Shown: positions 52,902-61,282, numbered from the stretch's first letter. The stretch: DNA of 64,000 nt from CAYSRC01 sp964446385 (GCA_964446385.1 CAYUOH010000003.1:124001-188000), one strand, 5' to 3'. Numbers and translations: made by a program. The notes: generated by a model not told the origin, from the sequence alone.

Positions 52902-54683
52902 ATGAGCTTAATCAATATAAAGATTGAAGGCGTGCCCTTCCAGGTTGAAAACGGCATAACCGTTCTCGAAGCTGCCCGTCAGAGCGGGTTTGAGATTCCG
53001 ACACTCTGCTCCTTCAACAATGGCGAATGCAACCCAGGTTCCTGCCGTGTATGCCTTGTAGAGGCAACTGGTTCCCGCGGTCTTGTAGCTTCCTGTGTTT
53101 ACCCCGTAAGCGAGGGAATGGAAGTTACTATTTCCTCCCCCAAGGCCATCAAGGCCAGGCGCGCAAGCGTTGAGCTTTTGCTCAGCAACCACAGCCAGAA
53201 CTGCCAGCAGTGTGAAAAGAACGGCAACTGTGAGCTTCTGAACGTCGCCAAGATAACCGGTGCCCGTGAGAATATGTTCCAGGGTGCCAAGACTCCCGTC
53301 ACCGTCGACGAGATCAGCCCCAGCATCGTACGCGACACAAGTAAGTGCATTCTTTGCGGCCGCTGCGTGCAGCGCTGCATCAACGCCCACGGCAACGGCG
53401 TTCTCGGATTCGAGAACCGAGGCTTCAAAACTATTGTCAGCCCCGCCGGCAATGTCTCCCTTGTTAATTCCCCCTGCCTTATGTGTGGACAGTGCGTTTC
53501 CGTATGTCCCACCGGCGCTCTCATGGAAAAGTCCGAAATTGACAACGTATACGCAGCTTTCGAGGCCGGCAAGCATGTTCTCGTTCAGACCGCTCCCGCA
53601 GTACGCGCAGCTCTGGGTGAAGAATTCGGTTTGCCGATAGGCACAGCCGTTACCGGAAAGATGGTCGCTGCCCTTCGCCGTCTCGGTTTTGAGAAGGTTT
53701 ACGACACTAACTTCGGCGCTGACCTAACCATTATGGAAGAGGCTACAGAGCTTCTCGGCCGTATTAAGAACGGCGGCAAGCTGCCTATGATCACTTCCTG
53801 CAGCCCCGGTTGGATTAATTATGCAGAGATATACTATTCCGATCTTCTCGGTCACGTATCATCCTGCAAATCACCCCATCAGATGCAGGGTGCCATCCTT
53901 AAGAGCTATTATGCTCAGGTAAAAGGCATTGATCCCAAGGATATCTATGTGGTATCCATCATGCCCTGTACAGCCAAGAAGTTTGAAAAAGAACGTCCGC
54001 AGGAACGCGCCGTCGAGAATCTGCACGATGTAGACGCGGTTCTGACAGTACGAGAGCTCGGAGATATGATCAAGCGCGCCGGCATGAAGTTCAACCTGCT
54101 GCCTGATGAGGATTACGATCAGGATATAATGGGCGAATACACAGGCGCAGCCGTCATATTCGGTGTGACCGGCGGCGTTATGGAGGCTGCCCTCCGTACT
54201 GCTTACTTTGTCCTTGAGGGCAAAGAGGCCGAGCCTGTTGTATTTAATAAGGTCCGCGGCTTTGACGATATCAGGGAAGCCAGCTATGAGCTCGGAGGCA
54301 TGACTCTCAACATCGCCGTAACAAGCGGAATGAAGAACGCAAAGATCCTGCTGGACGACATCAGAGCCGGCAAGAGCAAATACCACTTCATCGAAATCAT
54401 GGGCTGCCCCGGCGGCTGCATCAACGGAGGCGGTATGCCATATGTCCGTCCGCAGCTGCTGCCCAATGAGGGTCTGGACATTCTCGACACCTACCGCATT
54501 AAGCGAGCCAATGCCCTTTACAGCGAGGACGAGCGCCAGGTAGTACGCCAGAGTCACAACAATCTTCAAATCAAGGAACTTTACGACAAGTTCCTTGGCG
54601 AGCCCAATTCCCACAAGGCGCACGAGTTACTTCATACAACCTATGAAGGCCGTGAGCCCTTCAGAACTGAGCAGAAGGCTTAA
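52902..54683 (+). CDS. hydA: [FeFe] hydrogenase catalytic subunit HydA
   Basis: A 593-residue subunit. N-terminal [2Fe-2S] domain (CSFNNGECNPGSCRVC), a His-Cys3 cluster (HSQNCQQCEKNGNC), two [4Fe-4S] sites (CILCGRCVQRC, CLMCGQCVSVCP) and the H-cluster domain. H-cluster motifs are L1 TSCSPGW (C300, S301), L2 MPCTAKKFE and L3 EIMGCPGGCINGGG. The second position of L1 is serine where prototype hydrogenases have the proton-transfer cysteine (TSCCP). The C-terminal small-subunit domain is fused. With HydB and HydC it likely forms a bifurcating NAD/ferredoxin hydrogenase. GGAGAAG precedes the ATG; a terminator follows. Maturases HydEFG are not in the window. Confidence 0.96.
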   Translation: MSLINIKIEGVPFQVENGITVLEAARQSGFEIPTLCSFNNGECNPGSCRVCLVEATGSRGLVASCVYPVSEGMEVTISSPKAIKARRASVELLLSNHSQNCQQCEKNGNCELLNVAKITGARENMFQGAKTPVTVDEISPSIVRDTSKCILCGRCVQRCINAHGNGVLGFENRGFKTIVSPAGNVSLVNSPCLMCGQCVSVCPTGALMEKSEIDNVYAAFEAGKHVLVQTAPAVRAALGEEFGLPIGTAVTGKMVAALRRLGFEKVYDTNFGADLTIMEEATELLGRIKNGGKLPMITSCSPGWINYAEIYYSDLLGHVSSCKSPHQMQGAILKSYYAQVKGIDPKDIYVVSIMPCTAKKFEKERPQERAVENLHDVDAVLTVRELGDMIKRAGMKFNLLPDEDYDQDIMGEYTGAAVIFGVTGGVMEAALRTAYFVLEGKEAEPVVFNKVRGFDDIREASYELGGMTLNIAVTSGMKNAKILLDDIRAGKSKYHFIEIMGCPGGCINGGGMPYVRPQLLPNEGLDILDTYRIKRANALYSEDERQVVRQSHNNLQIKELYDKFLGEPNSHKAHELLHTTYEGREPFRTEQKA

Positions 54684-54723
54684 AAAACAAAATAAGGACC
54701 CCTTTGGAGCGTTCACACAGGAA

Positions 54724-55009
54724 TTAACGAAATAACTTGAGTGACGACTTCAAGCGGTGGTAACAGGAAAGCTGCCATGTAAGAGCATTATGCTCCTGCA
54801 TGGCAGCTTTTTTTACGTTTTGAGAAAATTCTAAGTTTGCCGCGCTGATAGTGGCACCCTCCTCGTCTTTGGAAATAAAATCGGTGCGATAGTATTTTAG
54901 ATCAGCAGCGCAGCCCTTAAAATACTCGCTACCATAAGCACTCTTTCCTGTGATAACAGTTTTTTCGTATGGAAAGGACTAATGGGTTTTTATCAAGGGT
55001 CAATGACAT
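54724..55009 (-). pseudogene. decayed leftward gene fragment, unrecognised
   Basis: On the minus strand ATG at 55009 opens MSLTLDKNPLVLS, then a different frame carries on with PYEKTVITGKSAYGSEYF and further coding-like sequence to the TAA at 54726-54724. The switch is near 54975 and implies a one- or two-base indel. The product, about 95 residues, is not recognised. Its 3' part runs through the hydA terminator, so the gene cannot be functional in full. The interval 55010-55168 contains nothing more that I can support. Confidence 0.4.
54768..54814 (+). terminator. intrinsic terminator of hydCBA
   Basis: AAAGCTGCCATG (54768-54779) pairs with CATGGCAGCTTT (54799-54810), enclosing an inner GAGCA-TTA-TGCTC hairpin, followed by T-rich sequence. 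It lies 85 nt after the hydA stop. Confidence 0.85.
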
Positions 55010-55168
55010 GCTACCTGTTTTCTGCTTTACTGTTAACGTGGAAATGAAAGCCAATTAGTCTTTCTTCACAAAATCAACTTGAAATTCTTTGTATGGCAAA
55101 ACGATATATCTGAAATTTGATGAAATATAGGCCGCTTTTTCTTGATTTTTTGATGCAGGTATTTATTT

Positions 55169-56530
55169 TTAATTTACCATTGAGTATTCATTCAGCCCTG
55201 ATCCGTATTCTAAATCTATGGATATTATATTATCATTCGGAGCGCCTGTATCGATGTAGACAGTATTATTTTCGGAATAGTTATCCAGCGAACCGTCTTG
55301 GTTAATGATGGTGCGATCCCAATTCAAATCTGCGACCGTATTACGTCCGTTTACATTAATAAATGTCAAAACGCCTGTGCACAATTCTTGATACCCCCAG
55401 GGCGATAAATGAGATTCAGTCATAAAATACACTCCGTTTTTTAATGAAAATTCATAAAGCATAATACCTCCAACTTCTTCCCATGCGCCGATAATATTGT
55501 CAAAAAAAACGTTGGGGTCTCCTATATCTTCTACAATGACATTCACCGTCTTTTCGGCTTTATTGCCCGCGCTGTCACTGACAGATAAAATAAGCTGATA
55601 TGTACCGGCTTTATTGATATCCACGTTGCCTTGTATGCTGACATTTTTTGTTTCGATCAAGCCATCGACCGCATCTGAAACGGTTATGAACGAAAGGATA
55701 TTGAATTCTTCACCGAAAGTTGCTTTGATCAGATCATCTGCCTTAATTTCCGGCGGTGTAGTATCAGCCACAATGACATTCACCAACTTTGAAGCTTTAT
55801 TGCCTTCTTTATCACTGACAGATAAAATAAGCTGATACGTACCGAATTTATTGACATCCACATTGCCTTGTACGCTGACATTTTTTGTCTCGATCACACC
55901 ATCGACCGCATCAGTAACGACTATTACTGAAAGAATATTAAATTCTTTCCCAACGGCTGTTTTAATCAAATCATCTACTTTAATTTTTGGCGGTATAGTA
56001 TCAACTACCTTAATACCAAAAGTTAAATCTTTGCTTTTGTTCGTGTCGGTATTCGTTAAAGTATAGATGATGGTATATTCGCCCGGTACGTTGATATTGA
56101 TTGAATTCTCCGCAACTTCAAAAGTGAATTTTTCAGCATCATTTCCGTCTAAGGATACGAATGTCAGAGGATCCAAAATACTCCCTGCTTCAATTTCTTT
56201 CATTGATTGAGATAAATGGCCTGTTTGGAATATGAAGTATCCGAGTACATACAGAGAACCAATCATAACAATAGCAATTGCAATGACGATCACTGTTTTA
56301 CTTGATTTCTTGTATTTCGCTTTTATCTGTGCTGGCTGTTTTATAATTTCATCAGATTTGTGATTTATTCCAACGATTTGATCTGTTCCGTTTATTTCTT
56401 TTTTCTCCGCTGTTTCATTAACCATACCCTCTACAGCAGCATTATCAGATGAAACCGGCTCTTCACAATAGGGGCATATCTTAGCCTCCGTGCTGATTTC
56501 TTCATGACATGATTCACACTTCATATTCAT
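55169..56530 (-). CDS. zinc-ribbon membrane protein with DUF5011/Ig-like repeats
   Basis: A 453-residue protein. Residues 1-30 form a zinc ribbon (CESCHEEISTEAKICPYCEEP), then a low-complexity linker, one transmembrane helix at about 78-100 and an outward part with DUF5011/HYR-like beta domains. The last two of these (about 175-255 and 255-335) are close duplicates, with ETKNVS-x-QGNVD and GTYQLILSVSD in each. A C-terminal domain of about 110 residues (from VFFDNIIGAWEE) resembles small lipocalin-like domains but is not identified. Zinc ribbons of this kind usually sit in the cytoplasm. AAAGGTG precedes the ATG. Role unknown, probably envelope-associated. Confidence 0.78.
   Translation of the reverse strand: MNMKCESCHEEISTEAKICPYCEEPVSSDNAAVEGMVNETAEKKEINGTDQIVGINHKSDEIIKQPAQIKAKYKKSSKTVIVIAIAIVMIGSLYVLGYFIFQTGHLSQSMKEIEAGSILDPLTFVSLDGNDAEKFTFEVAENSININVPGEYTIIYTLTNTDTNKSKDLTFGIKVVDTIPPKIKVDDLIKTAVGKEFNILSVIVVTDAVDGVIETKNVSVQGNVDVNKFGTYQLILSVSDKEGNKASKLVNVIVADTTPPEIKADDLIKATFGEEFNILSFITVSDAVDGLIETKNVSIQGNVDINKAGTYQLILSVSDSAGNKAEKTVNVIVEDIGDPNVFFDNIIGAWEEVGGIMLYEFSLKNGVYFMTESHLSPWGYQELCTGVLTFINVNGRNTVADLNWDRTIINQDGSLDNYSENNTVYIDTGAPNDNIISIDLEYGSGLNEYSMVN
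55540..55940. repeat. tandem DNA duplication within the Ig-like gene
   Basis: Segments starting near 55614 and near 55851 are almost the same at DNA level, 237 nt (79 codons) apart, each encoding one Ig-like unit (TTGATATCC-ACGTTGCC against TTGACATCC-ACATTGCC, both followed by a GCTGACATTTTTTGT stretch). The low divergence, including at silent sites, suggests a recent internal duplication. Confidence 0.75.
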
Positions 56531-56620
56531 TCACACCTTTCTAATTTTATCAAGATATTTTTAACGGTCGATGATAAACTGGTGTCTCTTTAAAAATTGT
56601 ACTTTTTTAACCAATAAACG

Positions 56621-57070
56621 TCAATGTACATACGATACATCGTCACATCGCTCAACATTGATGCCAAGCACATCCTCCCTGCGTAGGATACGGCTAAAAC
56701 AAAGTCTCTCATAAGAACCTTGCCCATGATACCAACTTTTATTGAGAAACTTCTGGTAGATAATAAACAATGTGAAATCAAAGGAAAGCTTTGCGGAAGA
56801 TTCAACAGTAAAGACTATATCTCTTATGATCGGTGCCAATGCAAGATTTCGAATATTCGCGCTTGGCCGAATAATCTTGCGCATATGATTCATCGATTGC
56901 TCAATAAAGTTTTTAGCCGTAATCCGCACGCCTGCCTTGATTAATTTCTCATTGTACTTCGTCATGACTTCCACAAGCTCTGTATTCGATCGTTCTTTAT
57001 GGTTCTGTTCTTCGTCCGGAATGAACTCCACAATATCATCAACCTTGAAATTGAGCACCCGGCATATTCA
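56621..57070 (-). pseudogene. mosaic of gene remnants (XRE C-terminus joined to YciI-like fragment)
   Basis: The leftward frame begins with ICRVLNFKVDDIVEFIPDEEQ, which matches the C-terminus of small XRE-type repressors (YozG-like) whose N-terminal HTH is missing. It continues with LVEVMTKYNEKLIKAGVRI, resembling the start of YciI-like dehydrogenase-family proteins. The remaining 90 residues are not recognisable. No ribosome binding site fits an internal start. The most economical reading is a deletion that fused debris of two or three genes. Confidence 0.45.
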
Positions 57071-57114
57071 AATTATCTACAACTGCATAGTCGCAGTGGA
57101 AATTCCAAAATTGG

Positions 57115-57195
57115 ATGAAAAAGCGGCATAGCCGCTCATCACGGCTATGCCGGATTTTTTTAGGGACATTCAATCCCTATGATAGGGCGCTTTTC
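57115..57195 (-). repeat. composite 3'-end repeat, copy C (after flavodoxin)
   Basis: Same build and orientation as copies A and B. Read leftward: AAAAGCGCCC, a short TAGGGATTG-x-TCCCTA hairpin, then CGGCATAGCCG/CGGCTATGCCG (57124-57134 and 57142-57152) followed by TTTTTC. It begins about 15 nt beyond the flavodoxin stop codon and probably terminates it. The loop is shorter than in A and B. Confidence 0.7.
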
Positions 57196-57210
57196 AGAAT
57201 CTTTTTTTAT

Positions 57211-57684
57211 TTACCCTAAATCAGCAACTTCCTGCAGCCTCTGCTCAGTCAGAATGCCATTCAGCATCCCGCCTTCAACAAACACCGCGCCGGGTGCTGA
57301 TGGCTTAAGCTCCGCTAAAGTGTTTCCGAGACGGCTTGATCCTGACGTAGCAAACATAACTATCTTCTTCCCTTTGAAACCATATGATTCAAGGAAACTG
57401 TTTACAATCGTGGGTGCAACATACCACCAGATCGGAAAACCCAGATAGATTGTATTGTATGCGGCAATATCCACGTCTCCTGTTATTACCGACGGACGGA
57501 ATGTCTTGTCGGTCATCTCCACCGAACTGCGCGACTGTTTATCACGCCAGTCGAGATCGGATTGAGTGTACTTTTCGGCGGGCTTAATCTCATAAAGGTC
57601 CCCGCCGGCAACCTTGGCAAGCTTTTCCGCGGCTTTAGCAGTAACCCCTGACGCGGAAAAATAAACGATCAGTTTGTCAGACAT
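57211..57684 (-). CDS. flavodoxin
   Basis: A 157-residue flavodoxin-fold protein. The FMN-phosphate loop is YFSASGVTAKAA at the N-terminus; YNTIYLGFPIWWYVAPT and FATSGSSRLG supply the isoalloxazine-binding loops. Members of this group act as low-potential electron carriers or NAD(P)H:quinone-like reductases. AGAGAGG lies before the ATG. It follows the unknown membrane gene at 57717-59009 by 32 nt in the same direction and may be co-transcribed with it; it ends in repeat copy C. Confidence 0.9.
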   Translation of the reverse strand: MSDKLIVYFSASGVTAKAAEKLAKVAGGDLYEIKPAEKYTQSDLDWRDKQSRSSVEMTDKTFRPSVITGDVDIAAYNTIYLGFPIWWYVAPTIVNSFLESYGFKGKKIVMFATSGSSRLGNTLAELKPSAPGAVFVEGGMLNGILTEQRLQEVADLG

Positions 57685-57716
57685 AGTTATACCTCTCTTT
57701 ATTAGTATTAATCAAC

Positions 57717-59009
57717 CTAGGATATATAGCATACTCCCGGGCCTTTGAACGGGTCATCAGTGCCTTCGTACTCACAGTGATATCCAATCGATTCAAAAAT
57801 ATAAAGCAGATCCCAGCCGTTGTCGGTAATCTTTGCCCTGTAAATATCCGGAATCTCCGCATGAACAACCTTGTTTCGGGAGCGGCGGTTGAGTCTTGCC
57901 AGCTTTTTGCAGAGATCTTCATAAAGATTCTTTCTGTTTATGCTGTTTATATTCAGCATATCCAGAATCTTCACAACGGTGTTTTCCGGGTAGTATTTGT
58001 TCCTGAAGAAATTAAGGAAGACCTCATGATTAGTCTTTACAAGTCCGTTCAGTCTGTTGTAAGCCGCAATTAAAAACTCTTCCTTTAAAACAAACACTAC
58101 ACCTGTGTTACTGTGGAATGCAAAGCTTGAATCTTTATATCCGGCTTCACCTCGGGGAGCTCCCAGAGATATAAGAAGGTCCGTCATTTCGGAATTCCCG
58201 CAAAGCCTGAGATAGGGGCTTTGTGTACCGTCACCGGGATCCAGCTTGAATTCCCCGCTGTGCAGGCTGACGTATCCGGGTATGTTTTCAGTGATAGCCA
58301 TTTCAAATGCAGAGCTGTCAAGATCACTCCCGAAAGAACTGTGGTAATCGTTCACCAATCTTTCCACACGGCTGAAGTTTCCGGCAGCAAGGGCTCTCCA
58401 GATTGATTTGCGGATTTCGTCATCCGAAAATGCTTCGTCGTTTTCACGGTTTGCTCGGTATGCGGCAAGGTTATCCCGGATTTTCAGATTAAGCTCATTC
58501 AGATTGGTATCGGGATTTTTCAAGTAATCCATATACGCCACGGCCAGTATATCCGCGCGTTCTGCGAGGAGCTCCATTTCCCCGGCTTTACCGTCTAGAT
58601 ACATCATATTGACGCTGTCTTTTTCCCGACTGCCTTTGATGATGTCGGCAGTGTCGTTTATTAGATTCTCCGCAGACGCCATAATCTCATTATAAAAATT
58701 GCCGAAGAACGGCACACCGCAGTTTACCAGCATTGCTCCCCTTGATTTGATGTCCTCGTAAAGCCGTGCAATTTCTTCAGACTCTGCTCTGAATTCGGAA
58801 TGACATCCTACCCTGCGTAGAATGCGGGCGTTGTCGGTGCTGCTTCGTGTCAGGATTACATCCGCGGCTACCACTGACGCAGCATACACGGGCCCTAGAA
58901 CGGCAGCTGCGGCCCAGGCTGCGTTCTGCAGCAGAAACACAAGCAGCATTGATGCAGGCAAAACTGTGGAATTAACTGTTATAAGTTTATTTTTTGTGGA
59001 TTTGTCCAT
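57717..59009 (-). CDS. hypothetical protein with two N-terminal membrane helices
   Basis: A 430-residue protein that I do not recognise. Two hydrophobic segments at about 12-28 and 30-52 are followed by a largely helical soluble region rich in charged residues. A stretch near residues 205-300 (IWRALAAGNFSRVERLV, FEMAITENIPGYVSLH, PYLRLCGNSEMTDLLISLGAP) has the spacing of degenerate ankyrin-type helix pairs. The C-terminal 60 residues are basic, then end in GWDLLYIFESIGYHCEYEG. Probably a membrane-anchored cytoplasmic protein. No functional claim can be made. It may share a transcript with the flavodoxin gene. Confidence 0.65.
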   Translation of the reverse strand: MDKSTKNKLITVNSTVLPASMLLVFLLQNAAWAAAAVLGPVYAASVVAADVILTRSSTDNARILRRVGCHSEFRAESEEIARLYEDIKSRGAMLVNCGVPFFGNFYNEIMASAENLINDTADIIKGSREKDSVNMMYLDGKAGEMELLAERADILAVAYMDYLKNPDTNLNELNLKIRDNLAAYRANRENDEAFSDDEIRKSIWRALAAGNFSRVERLVNDYHSSFGSDLDSSAFEMAITENIPGYVSLHSGEFKLDPGDGTQSPYLRLCGNSEMTDLLISLGAPRGEAGYKDSSFAFHSNTGVVFVLKEEFLIAAYNRLNGLVKTNHEVFLNFFRNKYYPENTVVKILDMLNINSINRKNLYEDLCKKLARLNRRSRNKVVHAEIPDIYRAKITDNGWDLLYIFESIGYHCEYEGTDDPFKGPGVCYIS

Positions 59010-59129
59010 AAATTATTCTTAGCTTTCTTTTTTGAAAGTAATTAATATTATAATACAAAATTACAAAAATATCTCCCTTCAACTGAATGGAGACAATTAT
59101 ATTCAAGTCAGTTTTTCTTCAAACAAAAT

Positions 59130-59156
59130 ACGGCAGCCCCTACTTGGGGCTGCCGT
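59130..59156 (-). terminator. intrinsic terminator of the redox-defence operon
   Basis: ACGGCAGCCCC (59130-59140) pairs with GGGGCTGCCGT (59146-59156); leftward it is followed by TATTTTGTTT. It lies 14 nt after the rubrerythrin stop. Confidence 0.9.
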
Positions 59157-59169
59157 TAATGAAGAGTAA

Positions 59170-59838
59170 TTAATAATTCTCTGCGTTGATCTCAAAGTAT
59201 GCCTGAGGATGATCACATACCGGGCAGATATCCGGTGCCTTTGTACCAACTATGATGTGCCCGCAGTTACGGCATTGCCAAACCTTTACCTCGCTCTTCG
59301 CGAATACTTCCTGCGCCTCAACATTATGAAGCAGTGCTCTGTAGCGCTCCTCGTGATGCTTCTCAATAGCAGCTACTTCGCGGAACTTTGTTGCCAGCGC
59401 AGTGAAGCCTTCTTTCTCAGCGGTCTTTGCGAAGCCTTCGTACATGTCGGTCCACTCATAGTTTTCACCGTCTGCCGCTGCAGTAAGATTCTCCGCTGTA
59501 TTGCCGATACCGTTAAGTTCCTTGAACCACATTTTGGCATGCTCTTTTTCATTGTCAGCAGTCTTCAGGAACATATCTGAGATCTGCTCAAAGCCTTCCT
59601 TCTTGGCAGTAGAGGCAAAATAAGTATACTTGTTCCTTGCCTGAGATTCACCGGCAAACGCAGCACCAAGGTTTTTCTCGGTCTGGGTTCCGGCATAAGG
59701 ATTTGCCTTCTTTACTTCCTCAAGGTTGTCACCCTTTGCCTTGCAGATAGGACAGACAGGCTCAACGCCTACTTCAGCATCAAACACAAAATTGCATAAT
59801 AAGCACTTATAGGTTTTCATTTTGTTTACTTCTTTCAT
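59170..59838 (-). CDS. rbr: rubrerythrin with rubredoxin-type domains at both ends
   Basis: A 222-residue cytoplasmic NADH/rubredoxin-linked peroxidase. An N-terminal Fe-S4 domain (CLLCNFVFDAE, CPICKAKGD), a ferritin-like four-helix bundle (about 45-180; AGESQARNKY, NEKEHAKMWF, IEKHHEERY ligand helices) and a C-terminal rubredoxin domain (CRNCGHIIVG, CPVCDHPQAYFE). Ordinary rubrerythrin has only the C-terminal one, so the extra N-terminal domain puts it in the double-rubredoxin group. Last gene of the five-gene operon. The first ATG has no strong ribosome binding site, and an in-frame ATG 18 nt downstream is a possible alternative start. Confidence 0.92.
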   Translation of the reverse strand: MKEVNKMKTYKCLLCNFVFDAEVGVEPVCPICKAKGDNLEEVKKANPYAGTQTEKNLGAAFAGESQARNKYTYFASTAKKEGFEQISDMFLKTADNEKEHAKMWFKELNGIGNTAENLTAAADGENYEWTDMYEGFAKTAEKEGFTALATKFREVAAIEKHHEERYRALLHNVEAQEVFAKSEVKVWQCRNCGHIIVGTKAPDICPVCDHPQAYFEINAENY

Positions 59839-59896
59839 GTTATTTTCGCCAGCGGATTTTTACTGGATTCTCCGGAAACTAATAAGCTCGGGTTGT

Positions 59897-60271
59897 TTAA
59901 GCTTTCCAGAGTGAATGCAGGTTGCAATAAGCGTATACTGCCTCAACCTCGTCACCTTCACAGACGGAGAAACATACCTTCGGCTCATCGCCGGGCTTTA
60001 AAGCCTTGCGCTGATTGCCATATTTTGTCTGAAGGGAAACCCACTCGATGTAATGCTCCTGGAGCATAGGATGAGCGACGGAACCGACCGTAACAAATAC
60101 CTTGTTGTCCTTTACCTCATATACAGGTACGTGCTTTTCGACGGCAGCATCCGTCGCGCCGGGGATGATCTCCTGCATCTCTTCCCCGCAGCAGATTACC
60201 GGAACACCGGTTTCCTTAACGATTGCAATGATCTGACCACAGAGTGCACAGCGATAAAACTTCATTTCCAT
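59897..60271 (-). CDS. dfx: desulfoferrodoxin (superoxide reductase)
   Basis: A 124-residue protein that reduces superoxide to peroxide without releasing O2. The N-terminal desulforedoxin centre has cysteines in YRCALCG and VICCGEEM. The catalytic non-haem iron site is formed by histidines in EKHVPVYE and VAHPMLQEHYIEW and the C-terminal cysteine and histidine in YCNLHSLW. All ligands appear present. Peroxide made here would pass to the rubrerythrin encoded next. GGAGG precedes the ATG. It lies between thioredoxin and rbr. Confidence 0.96.
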   Translation of the reverse strand: MEMKFYRCALCGQIIAIVKETGVPVICCGEEMQEIIPGATDAAVEKHVPVYEVKDNKVFVTVGSVAHPMLQEHYIEWVSLQTKYGNQRKALKPGDEPKVCFSVCEGDEVEAVYAYCNLHSLWKA

Positions 60272-60288
60272 AATATAATCCTCCGTTT

Positions 60289-60600
60289 TTATTTTAGTAA
60301 TGATTCTATCTGATCTATCGGTCTGTACCCGACAGATGAGTTGACAACTGTACCGTTTTTCATGACTACTACCATGGGTATGCTTGATACCTGAAATCTG
60401 TTCGCAAGCTCGGGTTCTTCATCGACATTTACTTTACCGACCTTGATCTTTCCTTCATACTTCTCGGCGATCTGTGAAATAACCGGTGAAAGCATTTTGC
60501 AGGGGCCGCACCAGCTTGCCCAAAAGTCAAGCAATACAGGCTTATCCGATTTTGTTACTTCGTTCTCAAAATTATTCTTCGTTATTGTTAATTCCGACAT
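60289..60600 (-). CDS. trxA: thioredoxin
   Basis: A 103-residue thioredoxin with the standard WCGPC active site (about residues 30-34), the cis-proline motif SSIPMVVV and a C-terminal helix of normal length. It reduces protein disulfides. In this operon it sits two genes after a ferredoxin:thioredoxin-reductase-like gene, and no NADPH-dependent thioredoxin reductase is present nearby, so its electrons may come from ferredoxin. AGGAGG precedes the ATG. Confidence 0.96.
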   Translation of the reverse strand: MSELTITKNNFENEVTKSDKPVLLDFWASWCGPCKMLSPVISQIAEKYEGKIKVGKVNVDEEPELANRFQVSSIPMVVVMKNGTVVNSSVGYRPIDQIESLLK

Positions 60601-60612
60601 TGGATATCCTCC

Positions 60613-61026
60613 TTATTTTTCGATATCGTACGGCCAGTTTCGGATCCCTCCGAAATCGACCACGTTTGTGTATCCAAGTTCAACTAGAATAGCCGATGAG
60701 TTCTTACTGCGGTTTCCGCTGCGGCAATATACAAATATCAACTGGTCCTTATCCGTAAGTTCTATCTCTGCCCTTTCACGTAATTCAAAATCCGGGATCA
60801 GAATTGAGTTCGGTATATGCCCTTCGGCATATTCTTCATCGGTCCTGACATCAAGAATTATATATTCAGTCTCAGTATCCATCATCGATTTTGCTTTTTC
60901 AGCGTCAACCTGTAAATATCCCCTTTCAATATCTTCTGATTGTTCCTGCTTCTGTAGATTTAAGCAACCGGCAAATACTAATGTCAGCGCCAGAAAAAAG
61001 GAAAGAATTATGATTTGTTTCTTCAT
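60613..61026 (-). CDS. rhodanese-domain lipoprotein
   Basis: A 137-residue exported protein. A signal peptide ends in the lipobox VFAGC (Cys20), which anchors it to the outer face of the membrane. A single rhodanese domain (about 35-135) has the active loop CRSGNRS, with DVRTDEEYAEGHIPNS upstream. It may carry sulfane sulfur or handle extracellular thiols or sulfide. Second gene of the redox-defence operon, 2 nt after the FTR-like gene and 12 nt before thioredoxin. The exact substrate is not known. Confidence 0.92.
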   Translation of the reverse strand: MKKQIIILSFFLALTLVFAGCLNLQKQEQSEDIERGYLQVDAEKAKSMMDTETEYIILDVRTDEEYAEGHIPNSILIPDFELRERAEIELTDKDQLIFVYCRSGNRSKNSSAILVELGYTNVVDFGGIRNWPYDIEK

Positions 61027-61028
61027 AT

Positions 61029-61232
61029 TTATTCCTGGTTTGATTTGTAGTAAAGCATGCAGTGACAGAAGCCTTCGTAGTTTGGATCGGCGATTTGCGC
61101 TTTGAACTCTTCACACATACACTTGTATTCTTCTTTTTTCTCTCTGCGGCATGGACAGTAGCCGCCGGTACGCTTCAGTCCCTCTTTAATAGTATTTACG
61201 ATTTCTGTATCGGGATTTAAAGTTATCTTCAT
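61029..61232 (-). CDS. ferredoxin:thioredoxin reductase catalytic-subunit-like protein
   Basis: A 67-residue protein, first gene of the operon. It has the three C-x-C motifs of the FTR catalytic chain in order: GYCPCR, KCMCEEF and FCHCMLY, which hold the [4Fe-4S] cluster and redox disulfide. The second motif is CMC where plant enzymes have CPC. FTR passes electrons from ferredoxin to thioredoxin; bacterial short forms occur in anaerobes and archaea. It is shorter than the plant chain (about 110 residues) but the motif region is complete. ATG at 61232 is set by GGAGGGG just upstream. Confidence 0.88.
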   Translation of the reverse strand: MKITLNPDTEIVNTIKEGLKRTGGYCPCRREKKEEYKCMCEEFKAQIADPNYEGFCHCMLYYKSNQE

Positions 61233-61282
61233 AATATCCCCTCCTTTCAACTATATTGTAGGCAAAAATTTGGTTCTATTCC

